Shown here: one piece after another, positions 1-7,702 of the stretch
Position numbering within the stretch: the first letter of the stretch is position 1
Layout of the letters: each line of letters starts with the position of its first letter
Program-made: the position numbers and the translations under genes
The notes under the pieces: generated by a model
Databases searched by the model: none
Seen by the model: the letters and a program-made list of their open reading frames with translations, nothing else
Told to the model about the DNA's origin: nothing
Assembly (NCBI RefSeq): GCF_900230185.1
Contig: NZ_OCSR01000002.1
Span: forward strand, 1,922,001 to 1,986,000
Length of the DNA stretch: 64,000 nucleotides
Reading direction: 5' to 3'
DNA from: Burkholderia sp. OK233
Lineage (GTDB): Bacteria > Pseudomonadota > Gammaproteobacteria > Burkholderiales > Burkholderiaceae

Positions 1-599
1 GCGAGATCATCGACGTGAACGGCAGGCCAGTGGTTGCGACCATCGCCGACGATCCTCACACTGCCGGTCTGACGGCCCATGCCGGCAAGCATGCCGAAGA
101 CGCCGCCGCCGTAGCCGTGCACCATCGCCGGCCTGAGGATCACTGCAGCAATCGAGCGGCGTGCTGCTAGCGCCAGCACCTGTTGCTCCACTGCGGGCCG
201 CCAGGCGATGAGTGGTGTCGGGTTCAGCACCGATGCTTCAGTCGCGGGCTCCCCCTCCGTATTGCCGTAGACCCAGGTGCCCGACGTATAGACAAACGCC
301 GCGCCCGGATGCAAATGCGAAAGCATCGCTACAGCCGCGGCCTCATCGGCAGCAGCGGCGGAAGCATCGTTGGTCGACGCGGTGTGCACCACGCCATCAG
401 CGGCACCGGCAGTCGCAGCGAAAGACTGTGGCTCGCGCAGGTCGCCGGAATGCAGTGTCACACCGAGACGTGCCAGCGCGCCGGCGGCCGCCGAGCTGTC
501 CTCGCGCACCAGCGCCGTCACCTGATGGCCGAGGCTGATTGCCTTGCGCACGACCGCTTGCCCGATGAAGCCAGTACCACCTGTAATGAACAGTTTCAA
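1..599 (-). CDS. NAD(P)-dependent epimerase/dehydratase family protein (3' end outside window)
   Basis: The reading frame runs from a TTG at 599-597 off the left edge with no stop. The TTG is preceded by GGAGAA about 7 nt upstream, and no ATG lies between that site and the conserved start. The N-terminus KLFITGGTGFIGQAV is the Rossmann GxxGxxG of extended or atypical SDRs. Downstream come YTSGTWVYG in the active-site region and the RPAMVHGYGGG and HVDD stretches, as in sugar-nucleotide epimerase-like proteins. It is divergent from a TetR gene, and two operator-like palindromes lie between them, so it is probably the repressor's target. The substrate cannot be told from the sequence. The family call is firm and the start codon likely. 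Confidence 0.85.
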   Translation of the reverse strand, partial: MKLFITGGTGFIGQAVVRKAISLGHQVTALVREDSSAAAGALARLGVTLHSGDLREPQSFAATAGAADGVVHTASTNDASAAAADEAAAVAMLSHLHPGAAFVYTSGTWVYGNTEGEPATEASVLNPTPLIAWRPAVEQQVLALAARRSIAAVILRPAMVHGYGGGVFGMLAGMGRQTGSVRIVGDGRNHWPAVHVDDL

Positions 600-639
600 A
601 GCGTTCTCCAATGATTGGCTGCGAAGTTGAAAGTCATAC

Positions 640-720
640 AAACGAGACTAGTCGGTCTCGTTTTGGCAAATCTAAACGAGACTGACCAGTCTTGTCAACT
701 ACTCAGCGATCTGTTATTTA
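640..720. promoter_or_regulatory. Twin TetR operators and overlapping divergent promoters
   Basis: Two 24-bp dyads of the same design occur. In the first, AAACGAGAC (640-648) and GTCTCGTTT (655-663) are perfect arms around 6 nt. In the second, AAACGAGAC (674-682) faces the imperfect GTCTTGTC (689-696), again with a 6-nt spacer. The plus strand has TTGTCA (692-697), a 17-bp gap and TATTTA (715-720), so transcription would begin at about the ATG at 727. On the minus strand TTGACA is the complement of 694-699. The second dyad overlaps both -35 boxes, which fits repression of both genes by the TetR protein. Confidence 0.7.
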
Positions 721-726
721 TCTCGC

Positions 727-1332
727 ATGGACACTTCTTCTCTCCCCGGCCTGAGCCCGCTGCAATGCCGCAAGCGATCTGCAATCCTCGACGGCGCGAA
801 AACCGTTTTCTTACGCGAGGGTTTCGGTTTGGCAACGATGGACGATGTCGCCTCGGCCGCCGGCGTCGGCAAACAGACGGTCTACCGCCACTTCAAGTCG
901 AAGGAGGCGCTCTTCGTTGGTCTGGTGAGCGCGATGTGCGCTCAGGTGGGCGCGCTGCTTGCCAGCGCTCAGGGCGAGCAATCCGATGGCGCGCCCGAAG
1001 TCGAGTTGCGCGAGTTGGGATGGGTGCTGGCACGAAGCCTTATTACGCCGGATACGCTGGGGCTTTACCGGGCCGTCGTTGCTGAGGCCGCGCGTTTTCC
1101 GGAACTCGGCCAGGTGTTTTACGAAAATGGTGCGAAGGTCGTACGTGCCTTCGCCGCAAAAATTCTGCGAAGGCGATTTGACGAATCGACTGCTGCATTG
1201 CGGGCAGCGACATTCGTTCAGTTGGTGCTAGGCGACGCGCATCTGGAACTGACACTTGGCTACACGGTGCCGGATGTTGACGCACGCTTTGCGCTGCAGA
1301 TTGACGAGGCGGTAGCGGCTGCCCTTCGCTAA
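727..1332 (+). CDS. TetR/AcrR family transcriptional regulator
   Basis: 201 aa. The N-terminal HTH spans about residues 18-62, with the typical sequence around MDDVASAAGVGKQTVYRHF. The C-terminal ligand domain resembles the AefR-like C-terminal family and includes a GLYRAVVAEAARFPELG stretch. It probably represses itself and the divergent epimerase gene through the two dyads at 640-697. There is no Shine-Dalgarno before the ATG, and the predicted -10 ends only 6 nt before it, so the mRNA may be leaderless. The inducer is unknown. Confidence 0.9.
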   Translation: MDTSSLPGLSPLQCRKRSAILDGAKTVFLREGFGLATMDDVASAAGVGKQTVYRHFKSKEALFVGLVSAMCAQVGALLASAQGEQSDGAPEVELRELGWVLARSLITPDTLGLYRAVVAEAARFPELGQVFYENGAKVVRAFAAKILRRRFDESTAALRAATFVQLVLGDAHLELTLGYTVPDVDARFALQIDEAVAAALR

Positions 1333-1759
1333 GGAGCGCCGCATAAGATGTCGAGCCGCTGCATGCGGAACGCAACAGCGTGTGGCGCGGGCGATCCATA
1401 GCGGCCCAGCAACTGCTTCAACTCGAACGGACTAGCGTGCCATGACAGGCAACCCCGTGTGGCCGGTCACGCTGGAATATTTGTTCCTGCCAGCCGTTTA
1501 CTGCGCACGGACGATCCCATTCCGTTATGCCTGAACCAGGCCCCGATTGCCACGCACCCGCCGGCAAGGGTCTGCGCTTGCCTGTTTGCAGGATTCGCCC
1601 CGCCGTTGCCGACGCTGCGCGACGCACGTTCGAGTTGCAGGACAGCGGTGCTGGTTGCCATCTCGTGGGCACGGGCGAAATTCGCTAGCGGCGGCCGGCA
1701 CGCACTGCGTGCAGCGACAACAACGCGCCCGCCCCGCGGCCTTCTTGGAGATCCCAGTC
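1333..1759. other. Gene-free stretch
   Basis: No convincing gene on either strand. It contains only the leader of the next gene; TTGGAGA at 1745-1751 is the ribosome binding site for the ATG at 1760. Confidence 0.5.
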
Positions 1760-2935
1760 ATGAACCCCGTCACACACGGCTTCAATCCGACAATCGACCG
1801 GCAACCTTGCCAGCGTCTCGTCCGTGCAAAAGACCTCAAGCTGAAACATCTGCTGCTGGCTGCCCTGTACGGCGCCAGTCTCGCGCTTTCGGCAGCGGGC
1901 TCCGCCTTTGCCGCCGAGCTCACGCCGCTGCTCCCGCCGTCGTTCGTCACCTCGTCGACGATACCTGCCGACGGTGACGTCAATCCGTACGGCGTCGCCT
2001 TCGTGCCCGACGGATTCCCTCGCTTCGGCACCATCGCCGCAGGCGACCTGCTGGTCTCGAACTTCAACAACGCGCAGAACGCGCAGGGCACCGGCACGAC
2101 GATCGTCAAGATCGTGCCGAACGACAAGCCGGTCACGTTCTTCCAGGGTGCCCCCGGTCTTGGCCTGAGCACCGCGCTCGGTGTTCTCAAGGGCGGCTTC
2201 GTGCTGGTCGGCAGCGTACCGACCACGGATGGCACCTTCAATACGATCCAGCCCGGCGTGCTGCTGGTGCTGAATCGAACCGGCGGCGTCGTCGCGCAAT
2301 GGACGCCTGCGATGGCGAAGATCGACGGACCCTGGGATCTGACGATCTTCGATCAAGGTGACCGTGCGAAGGTGTTCGTATCGAACGTGCTCAACGGGAC
2401 GGTCGTGCGCCTCGATGTGAGCGTCGACGACAGCGGCGTTCATCTCAACCGCGCGACGCAGATCGCCTCGGTTTACCCGCATCGCGGCGATTCCGCGGCA
2501 CTGGTCGTAGGCCCGACTGGACTCGCCTACGACCCGCAGCGCGACGTACTCTATGTTGCGTCCACCGTCGATAACGCGATCTTCGCGGTATACGGTGCGG
2601 GCAATTCGCAGCACGACGGCGGCAAAGGCGTAGTGATCTATGCGGACAACGCACATCTCCACGGCCCGCTCGGGCTAACCTTCGGACCGAACGGCCATCT
2701 GTTCGTCGCGAACGGCGATGCGATCAATAGCGATCCGAAGCAGCCGAGCGAAATCGTTGAATTTACGCCGCAAGGCCGCTTCGTCGCGCAGCTTCCCGTC
2801 GACCCGGCCCAAGCCGGTGCCTTCGGACTGGCGTTCTCGCAGCCGCGTCATGAGTTCGTGCGCTTTGCGGCGGTCGACGACAACACAAACAGCGTGACGG
2901 TCTGGAACGTGCCTTTCGAGAATGGTGGGCAATAA
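1760..2935 (+). CDS. Secreted NHL/YncE-type beta-propeller protein
   Basis: 391 aa. The ATG at 1760 is chosen because TTGGAGA precedes it and it places a Sec signal peptide near the N-terminus: a basic DLKLK, then a hydrophobic LLLAALYGASLALSAAG, with likely cleavage after SAFA. The mature part has repeated blades, for example the motifs NPYGVAFVPDGF, GPWDLTIFD, GPTGLAYDP, GPLGLTFGPNGHLFVAN and AFGLAFS, as in NHL and SMP-30-like propellers. No catalytic signature is visible. It is expected in the periplasm or outside the cell and its function is unknown. It stands alone upstream of the chromate operon, 158 bp from the chr palindrome. Confidence 0.8.
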   Translation: MNPVTHGFNPTIDRQPCQRLVRAKDLKLKHLLLAALYGASLALSAAGSAFAAELTPLLPPSFVTSSTIPADGDVNPYGVAFVPDGFPRFGTIAAGDLLVSNFNNAQNAQGTGTTIVKIVPNDKPVTFFQGAPGLGLSTALGVLKGGFVLVGSVPTTDGTFNTIQPGVLLVLNRTGGVVAQWTPAMAKIDGPWDLTIFDQGDRAKVFVSNVLNGTVVRLDVSVDDSGVHLNRATQIASVYPHRGDSAALVVGPTGLAYDPQRDVLYVASTVDNAIFAVYGAGNSQHDGGKGVVIYADNAHLHGPLGLTFGPNGHLFVANGDAINSDPKQPSEIVEFTPQGRFVAQLPVDPAQAGAFGLAFSQPRHEFVRFAAVDDNTNSVTVWNVPFENGGQ

Positions 2936-3093
2936 CGCGCGATCGGATGACGTGCAAAGCGGTCGGAAGCGACTTCATGAAATCAGGTCTTTCGCCGGTG
3001 GCTGGCATGCGACTGCCAGCCACTGCGCACCGCGGCGCGTCGATTCCACCATGCGCAATCCGGCGGCGGCCGAAGCTTAAGTAAAAATAATTT

Positions 3094-3127
3094 GTAAAGT
3101 ACGCTACACATGTGTAGTTTACTTTAC
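3094..3127. promoter_or_regulatory. 34-bp palindromic operator of the chr operon
   Basis: GTAAAGTA (3094-3101) and TACTTTAC (3120-3127) frame an inner perfect dyad CTACACATGTGTAG (3104-3117), centred between 3110 and 3111. Only the 2-nt spacers (CG and TT) break the symmetry. The element ends at the base before the chrB ATG at 3128. It is the obvious candidate binding site for ChrB, which in other chr operons is a chromate-responsive repressor. The binding itself is inferred. Confidence 0.75.
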
Positions 3128-4108
3128 ATGAATACGCTAACCACCTGGTCTGTCCTCGTCCTGACGTTCCCAACCGAGAACGCCACTGCGCGCATGCGGG
3201 CGTGGCGGGCGCTTAAAGCAAAGGGGTGCGCTGTCCTGCGTGACGGCATCTACCTGCTGCCGCACACCACGGAGCGCGAAGACATGCTGCGCGAACTCGC
3301 TGGCAGCATCGACGAAGCCGGCGGCACCGCGCATCTGATGCGGGCGCAAAGCATGGACTCGTCGCAGGAAGTGGACTTCCGCGCGCTGTTCGATCGGAAC
3401 GACGACTACGCGACCCTTGTCGCGTCACTGGGCGCCGCGCGGAAAACGCTGGGAGGCCAGCCGCCCGCGGAGGTCACCCGCCTGTTACGTCGCCTGCGCA
3501 AGGACTATGACGCGATCCGGACGATCGACTATTTCCCGGGCGCGGCATCGACCGACGCCGAAGTCGCCTGGGAAGACTTTCTGGCGCTCGCGGATACGGT
3601 CTTGTCGCCGGGTGAGCCGCATGCGGCCGAGCGGGCCATCCGGCCCCTCCGGCGCGACGAGTACCAGGCCCGCACGTGGGCAACCCGACAGCGGCTGTGG
3701 GTCGACCGCGTCGCAAGCGCATGGCTGATCCGTCGCTTCATCGACCCGACGGCGAGATTCCTCTGGCTGGATTCGCCGGAGGCCTGCCCGCCGGATGCAC
3801 TCGGCTTCGACTTCGACGGCGCCGCCTTTACACACGTGGGCGAGCGCGTGACGTTTGAGGTGCTGGTCGTGAGCTTCGGTCTCGACGACGACGCGGCGCT
3901 TCTTCGGCTCGGTGAAATGGTGCACGCGCTCGATGTCGGCGGCGCACCGGTGCCCGAGGCGATCGGCTTTGAAGCGGTGATGGCCGGCGCGCGGCAACGC
4001 GCTTTGGACGACGATCAACTGCTCGACGAGATGGGTCGCGTGCTGGATTCAATCTACGCACACTTTACGGCGAGCACAAAAAACAGCAATGCGGGGAGCC
4101 GGTCATGA
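3128..4108 (+). CDS. chrB: Chromate resistance/regulatory protein ChrB
   Basis: 326 aa. The N-terminal ChrB domain (about residues 1-150) starts with TWSVLVLTFPTENATARMRAWRALKAKG and carries an LRDGIYLLP segment. The C-terminal ChrB domain (about 185-310) starts with TWATRQRLWVDRVASAWLIRRFIDP. Both are diagnostic. In characterised clusters ChrB senses chromate and controls chrA. The ATG at 3128 directly follows the operator palindrome; an in-frame ATG at 3110 sits in the palindrome centre and is less likely. There is no clear Shine-Dalgarno. Its stop overlaps the chrA start as ATGA. Confidence 0.93.
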   Translation: MNTLTTWSVLVLTFPTENATARMRAWRALKAKGCAVLRDGIYLLPHTTEREDMLRELAGSIDEAGGTAHLMRAQSMDSSQEVDFRALFDRNDDYATLVASLGAARKTLGGQPPAEVTRLLRRLRKDYDAIRTIDYFPGAASTDAEVAWEDFLALADTVLSPGEPHAAERAIRPLRRDEYQARTWATRQRLWVDRVASAWLIRRFIDPTARFLWLDSPEACPPDALGFDFDGAAFTHVGERVTFEVLVVSFGLDDDAALLRLGEMVHALDVGGAPVPEAIGFEAVMAGARQRALDDDQLLDEMGRVLDSIYAHFTASTKNSNAGSRS

Positions 4109-5289
4109 ACAGCACGACGGTGACCGCGCCCGGCTACACGCTCGGCCAGATGGTCCTTTATATGCTTCGGCTCGGTACCTTCGGTTTTGGCGGCCCGGTC
4201 GCGCTCGTCGGCTACATGCACCGTGACCTGGTCGAGCGCCGGGCCTGGATCGGCGAGCAGGACTACAAGGAGGGGTTGGCGCTGGCTCAAATGATGCCGG
4301 GGCCTCTCGCCGCACAACTTGGCATTTACCTCGGCTACGTACATTACCGCGTCGTCGGCGCAACAGTGGCCGGTATCGCTTTCGTCCTGCCTTCGTTCCT
4401 GATGGTTGTGGCACTCGGTTGGGCCTATGCCCAGTACGGTGGCCTTTCCTGGATGCAGGCGGTTTTCTACGGCGTAGGCGCCACGGTGGTCGGAATCATC
4501 GCGATGAGCGCGTACAAGCTGACCAGGAAGACCATCGGCAAAGACAGACTGCTGTGGGCGATATTCCTGACGCTCGCAGTCGTCACCGTTGTTACCGAGT
4601 CCGAAATCGCGTGGCTGTTTATCGCGGGTGGCCTGCTTAACTGGTTCTGGCGTGCTCCACCAAAATGGCTCGGCAAAGGCGGATTGAATGCGCTTGCCGT
4701 GACACAAGCGCCGGGTGTGAGCGGCGTTCTGAGTGGTCTTGATCTGCCACTGCTCGGCCAGATCGGCCTTTTCTTCGTCAAGGCTGGTGCGTTCGTGTTC
4801 GGCTCGGGACTCGCAATCGTGCCGTTCCTCTACGGTGGCGTCGTGACCGAACATCACTGGCTCAACGACAAGCAGTTCGTCGACGCAGTCGCCGTCGCGA
4901 TGATTACGCCTGGGCCGGTCGTGATCACGGTCGGCTTCATCGGTTATCTCGTCGCCGGATTTTCGGGGGCCTGCGTCGCCGCGCTCGGGACTTTCCTGCC
5001 CTGCTATCTGTTCACGGTGCTGCCGGCTCCGTACTTCAAGAAATACGGCAAGTTACCTGCCGTCAAGGCGTTCGTCGATGGCATTACTGCGGCGGCCGTG
5101 GGCGCGATCACCGGCTCGGTCATTGTCATCGCGCGGCGCTCCATCGTTGACTGGCCGACTGTCGTGCTTGCTCTTGTGACGGTCGTGTTGCTCTGGCGAT
5201 TCAAGAAGCTGCAGGAGCCGGTGATTGTCGTTGCGGCTGCCCTGTTTGGTCTTGCTGTCTATCCGCTCATTCATTCGCACGCGATCTGA
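4105..5289 (+). CDS. chrA: Chromate efflux transporter ChrA
   Basis: 394 aa inner-membrane protein of the CHR family with two homologous halves, each opening with the family signature: FGFGGPVALVGYMHRDLVERRAWI in the N half and FVFGSGLAIVPFLYGG in the C half. MMPGPLAAQLG and MITPGPVVI are the paired MxPGP motifs. About ten membrane segments are expected. It exports chromate from the cytoplasm using the proton-motive force (family knowledge). It is translationally coupled to chrB by a 4-bp ATGA overlap. Confidence 0.95.
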   Translation: MNSTTVTAPGYTLGQMVLYMLRLGTFGFGGPVALVGYMHRDLVERRAWIGEQDYKEGLALAQMMPGPLAAQLGIYLGYVHYRVVGATVAGIAFVLPSFLMVVALGWAYAQYGGLSWMQAVFYGVGATVVGIIAMSAYKLTRKTIGKDRLLWAIFLTLAVVTVVTESEIAWLFIAGGLLNWFWRAPPKWLGKGGLNALAVTQAPGVSGVLSGLDLPLLGQIGLFFVKAGAFVFGSGLAIVPFLYGGVVTEHHWLNDKQFVDAVAVAMITPGPVVITVGFIGYLVAGFSGACVAALGTFLPCYLFTVLPAPYFKKYGKLPAVKAFVDGITAAAVGAITGSVIVIARRSIVDWPTVVLALVTVVLLWRFKKLQEPVIVVAAALFGLAVYPLIHSHAI

Positions 5290-5327
5290 CGGAACGCGCG
5301 TGCGCGCCTTCTATAAGGAACGTAATC

Positions 5328-6062
5328 ATGGCAACACGTCGGACCTTCCTGCAGGACACCGCTGCTGTTGGCGCGGGAATCATGCTGGCCCAGGCACAAA
5401 CCGCCCGTGCGGCAGAGGAGCCCGGTTACACCGACAAGCTCACAGACGCGGACGGCAAGTATGCCGCCGCACCGCTGCCATTCGCCTACGACGCGCTTGA
5501 ACCCGTTATCGATGCGCGCACCGTCGAACTGCACTACAACTTCCACCACAAGCCGGCTGTTGTTGCCGCGAACAAGGCGGAAGACGGACTGGCGAAAGCG
5601 CGGGACTCGAATGACTTCGCGCTGGTGAAGTACTACGAGAAAGAGCTCGCGTTCCAGCTTTCCAGCCACATCCTGCACACCATTTACTGGACCAGCATCT
5701 CGGGTAAAGGCGGTGAACCGAAGGGCGACCTGGCAAAAGCAATCGACAGGAATTTCGGTTCGTACGCGAAGTTCAAGGCGCAACTGGTTGCCGCGACGAT
5801 TGCTGTCGAAGCATCCGGCTGGGGTGTCGTTGGCTACCATCCTGCGACGGGCAAGCTCATGATCCTGCAGTGCGAGAACCATCAGAAGCTGACCGCCTGG
5901 GGCATCCAGCCCATCCTCATCCTCGACGTTTTCGAGCACGCGTACTACCTGAAGTATCAGAACCGGCGCAACGAATACGTCAATCAGCTTTTCAGCCTCA
6001 TCAACTGGGACAACGCGGGCCTCAGAATGCAGGCGGCGTCGCCAGCCCGGAGACTGTCGTGA
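5328..6062 (+). CDS. chrC: Tat-exported iron/manganese superoxide dismutase (ChrC-type)
   Basis: 244 aa. The N-terminus has a twin-arginine signal, TRRTFLQDTAAVGAGIML, with likely cleavage after ARA. The SOD fold follows with its metal ligands: His in LHYNFHHKPAV, His in SSHILHTIYW, and Asp and His in ILDVFEHAYYL. It would detoxify superoxide formed by chromate reduction in the periplasm, as proposed for ChrC in chrBACF clusters. AAGGAACG precedes the ATG. It lies 38 bp after chrA in the same direction, so it probably belongs to the operon. The C-terminus ends shortly after the fold. Confidence 0.9.
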   Translation: MATRRTFLQDTAAVGAGIMLAQAQTARAAEEPGYTDKLTDADGKYAAAPLPFAYDALEPVIDARTVELHYNFHHKPAVVAANKAEDGLAKARDSNDFALVKYYEKELAFQLSSHILHTIYWTSISGKGGEPKGDLAKAIDRNFGSYAKFKAQLVAATIAVEASGWGVVGYHPATGKLMILQCENHQKLTAWGIQPILILDVFEHAYYLKYQNRRNEYVNQLFSLINWDNAGLRMQAASPARRLS

Positions 6063-6167
6063 CATTGGTGACGCGAAAGGGCCGCAATGGGTTGTGCGAA
6101 CTCAGCTGATCGCGAACTTGTTTGCGCTGAAGGTGCGCCCTGGATGCAGCCGCGTGTGGAGGGTGAG

Positions 6168-7223
6168 ATGAGTCAAACTGAAACGCCCAAGGTTGCCGTA
6201 CTGTGGCGCGGTGATCTTGAGGCGCGTAAAAGTGCGACACCGGGGAATAACCGCTTTTATCGCATCTTCGAAGAACTGACGGCGATCGGTATCCATGCAC
6301 AACCCGCCGTCTATTCCGATGAGATGGTGGACGAAGTCCGTGAACAGCTCCTGAATGTTGACGGAGTACTGGTATGGGTCGATCCGATTCACGACGGGCA
6401 GACCCGGGTATTTCTCGACGCGATGTTGCGGGAGGTGGCGTCGCGCGGACCCTGGGTCAGCGCTCACCCTGACGTTATCCTGAAGATGGGCGTCAAGGAA
6501 GTTCTACATCGCACCAGGCTTCTCGGCTGGGGAACGGATACCCATCTCTATCCCAGCAGATCTGCGTTCCAGTCTGAGTTCCCGTCCCGGCTTGAATCGG
6601 CAGGACCGCGCGTGCTCAAACAAAACAGGGGCAATGGTGGTCAGGGGGTCTGGAAAGTCGAGCAAATCTCCACGCCTGGCAGTGACACCGTATTGGTTCG
6701 AGTTCTGCATGCCCGCCGAGGGAGCTTGCCGGAAGAGACAACGCTTCACGATTTCATGGCGCGCTGCGAGACATACCTCACACCCGGCGGCTGCATTGTT
6801 GACCAACCCTTTCAGTCACGCCTGCCCGACGGCATGATTCGCTGCTACATGGGAGCAGACAAGGTTGTCGGGTTTGGACACCAGTTGATCAAGGCGCTGA
6901 TACCGCCGCCACCGGAAGGCCCCGACTCTGACGCTGCGCAGCCCGGGCCACGTATCATGCACCCGGCCTCGGCCGAGCTGTTCCGGGCCCTCAGAGCGAA
7001 AATGGACCTCGAATGGACGCCGCAAATGATGGATCTTCTAAACATCGACCGCGCTTCGCTACCGATTATCTGGGATGCTGACTTTCTGTATGGACCGCGC
7101 ACCGAGTCGGGCGAGGATACCTACGTCCTCTGCGAGATCAACGTCAGTTCGGTTTTCGCCATACCAGACCAGGCACCGGCAGCTGTTGCTCGCCTGGTGA
7201 AGGAACGTCTACGTAAAAAGTAA
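6168..7223 (+). CDS. Cj0069-like ATP-grasp family protein
   Basis: 351 aa. The ATG at 6168 is preceded by a strong GGAGGG; an upstream ATG at 6087 lacks one. The region from PRVLKQNRGNGGQGVWKVE looks like the ATP-grasp nucleotide loop. Later segments, YVLCEINVSSVFAIPDQAP and RCYMGADKVVGFGHQ, match the uncharacterised Cj0069-like family often found in Burkholderiales chromate loci (from memory). It probably ligates an amino or carboxyl compound using ATP, with unknown substrate. It is the last gene of the chr operon, 105 bp after the SOD gene. Confidence 0.7.
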   Translation: MSQTETPKVAVLWRGDLEARKSATPGNNRFYRIFEELTAIGIHAQPAVYSDEMVDEVREQLLNVDGVLVWVDPIHDGQTRVFLDAMLREVASRGPWVSAHPDVILKMGVKEVLHRTRLLGWGTDTHLYPSRSAFQSEFPSRLESAGPRVLKQNRGNGGQGVWKVEQISTPGSDTVLVRVLHARRGSLPEETTLHDFMARCETYLTPGGCIVDQPFQSRLPDGMIRCYMGADKVVGFGHQLIKALIPPPPEGPDSDAAQPGPRIMHPASAELFRALRAKMDLEWTPQMMDLLNIDRASLPIIWDADFLYGPRTESGEDTYVLCEINVSSVFAIPDQAPAAVARLVKERLRKK

Positions 7224-7702
7224 CGATCGAACTGCATTCCAGCGGATGGCAAGCAGGTTCCGAAGTGCGCCGGCCGTTGGAATGACGGCTTGGTGTGTCT
7301 CGCGGACGACAACTATTAGCCGGCTGCCGTCTCACGCGTCCGGGCGAGCCCGACCCACAGGGCGCAGTCGGCCGTCCTCGTAACGGACAGTCGCACGGGG
7401 TGACGAGAAACGGTTCATAGTTTCAATTCGTCTCAAGTCCGATTTCAGTGGAAGTAGGCAGCCTCCTGACGTTCGCGCCACAACGGGGGCGCGACGTCCA
7501 ACATCGTGCGCACACCACCGGTGTTTCTGATGTTCGATTCACGACGCTCGACAGGTGATCGCATAGAATGAACTAGTCCGTTGCAATAAGCCCAAACGCA
7601 ATTCCCAAGCATACAAATCCAGATGACTCGGGCCTTTGCAATCTGGGATGCCATCTGATTTTGTTCGCCATCGTTTCTCTCCAGTCGGGGCACCACGTCC
7701 TT
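7224..7702. other. Intergenic region before the amine oxidase
   Basis: No supported gene on either strand. The amine oxidase reading frame opens at a TTG at 7661, but the ATG at 7703 is preferred. No clear promoter or terminator could be assigned. Confidence 0.4.

Noticed and set aside
1525..2662. Long minus-strand open frames opposite the beta-propeller gene
   Set aside because: They are antisense shadows of a GC-rich gene; no ribosome binding sites or recognisable domains.
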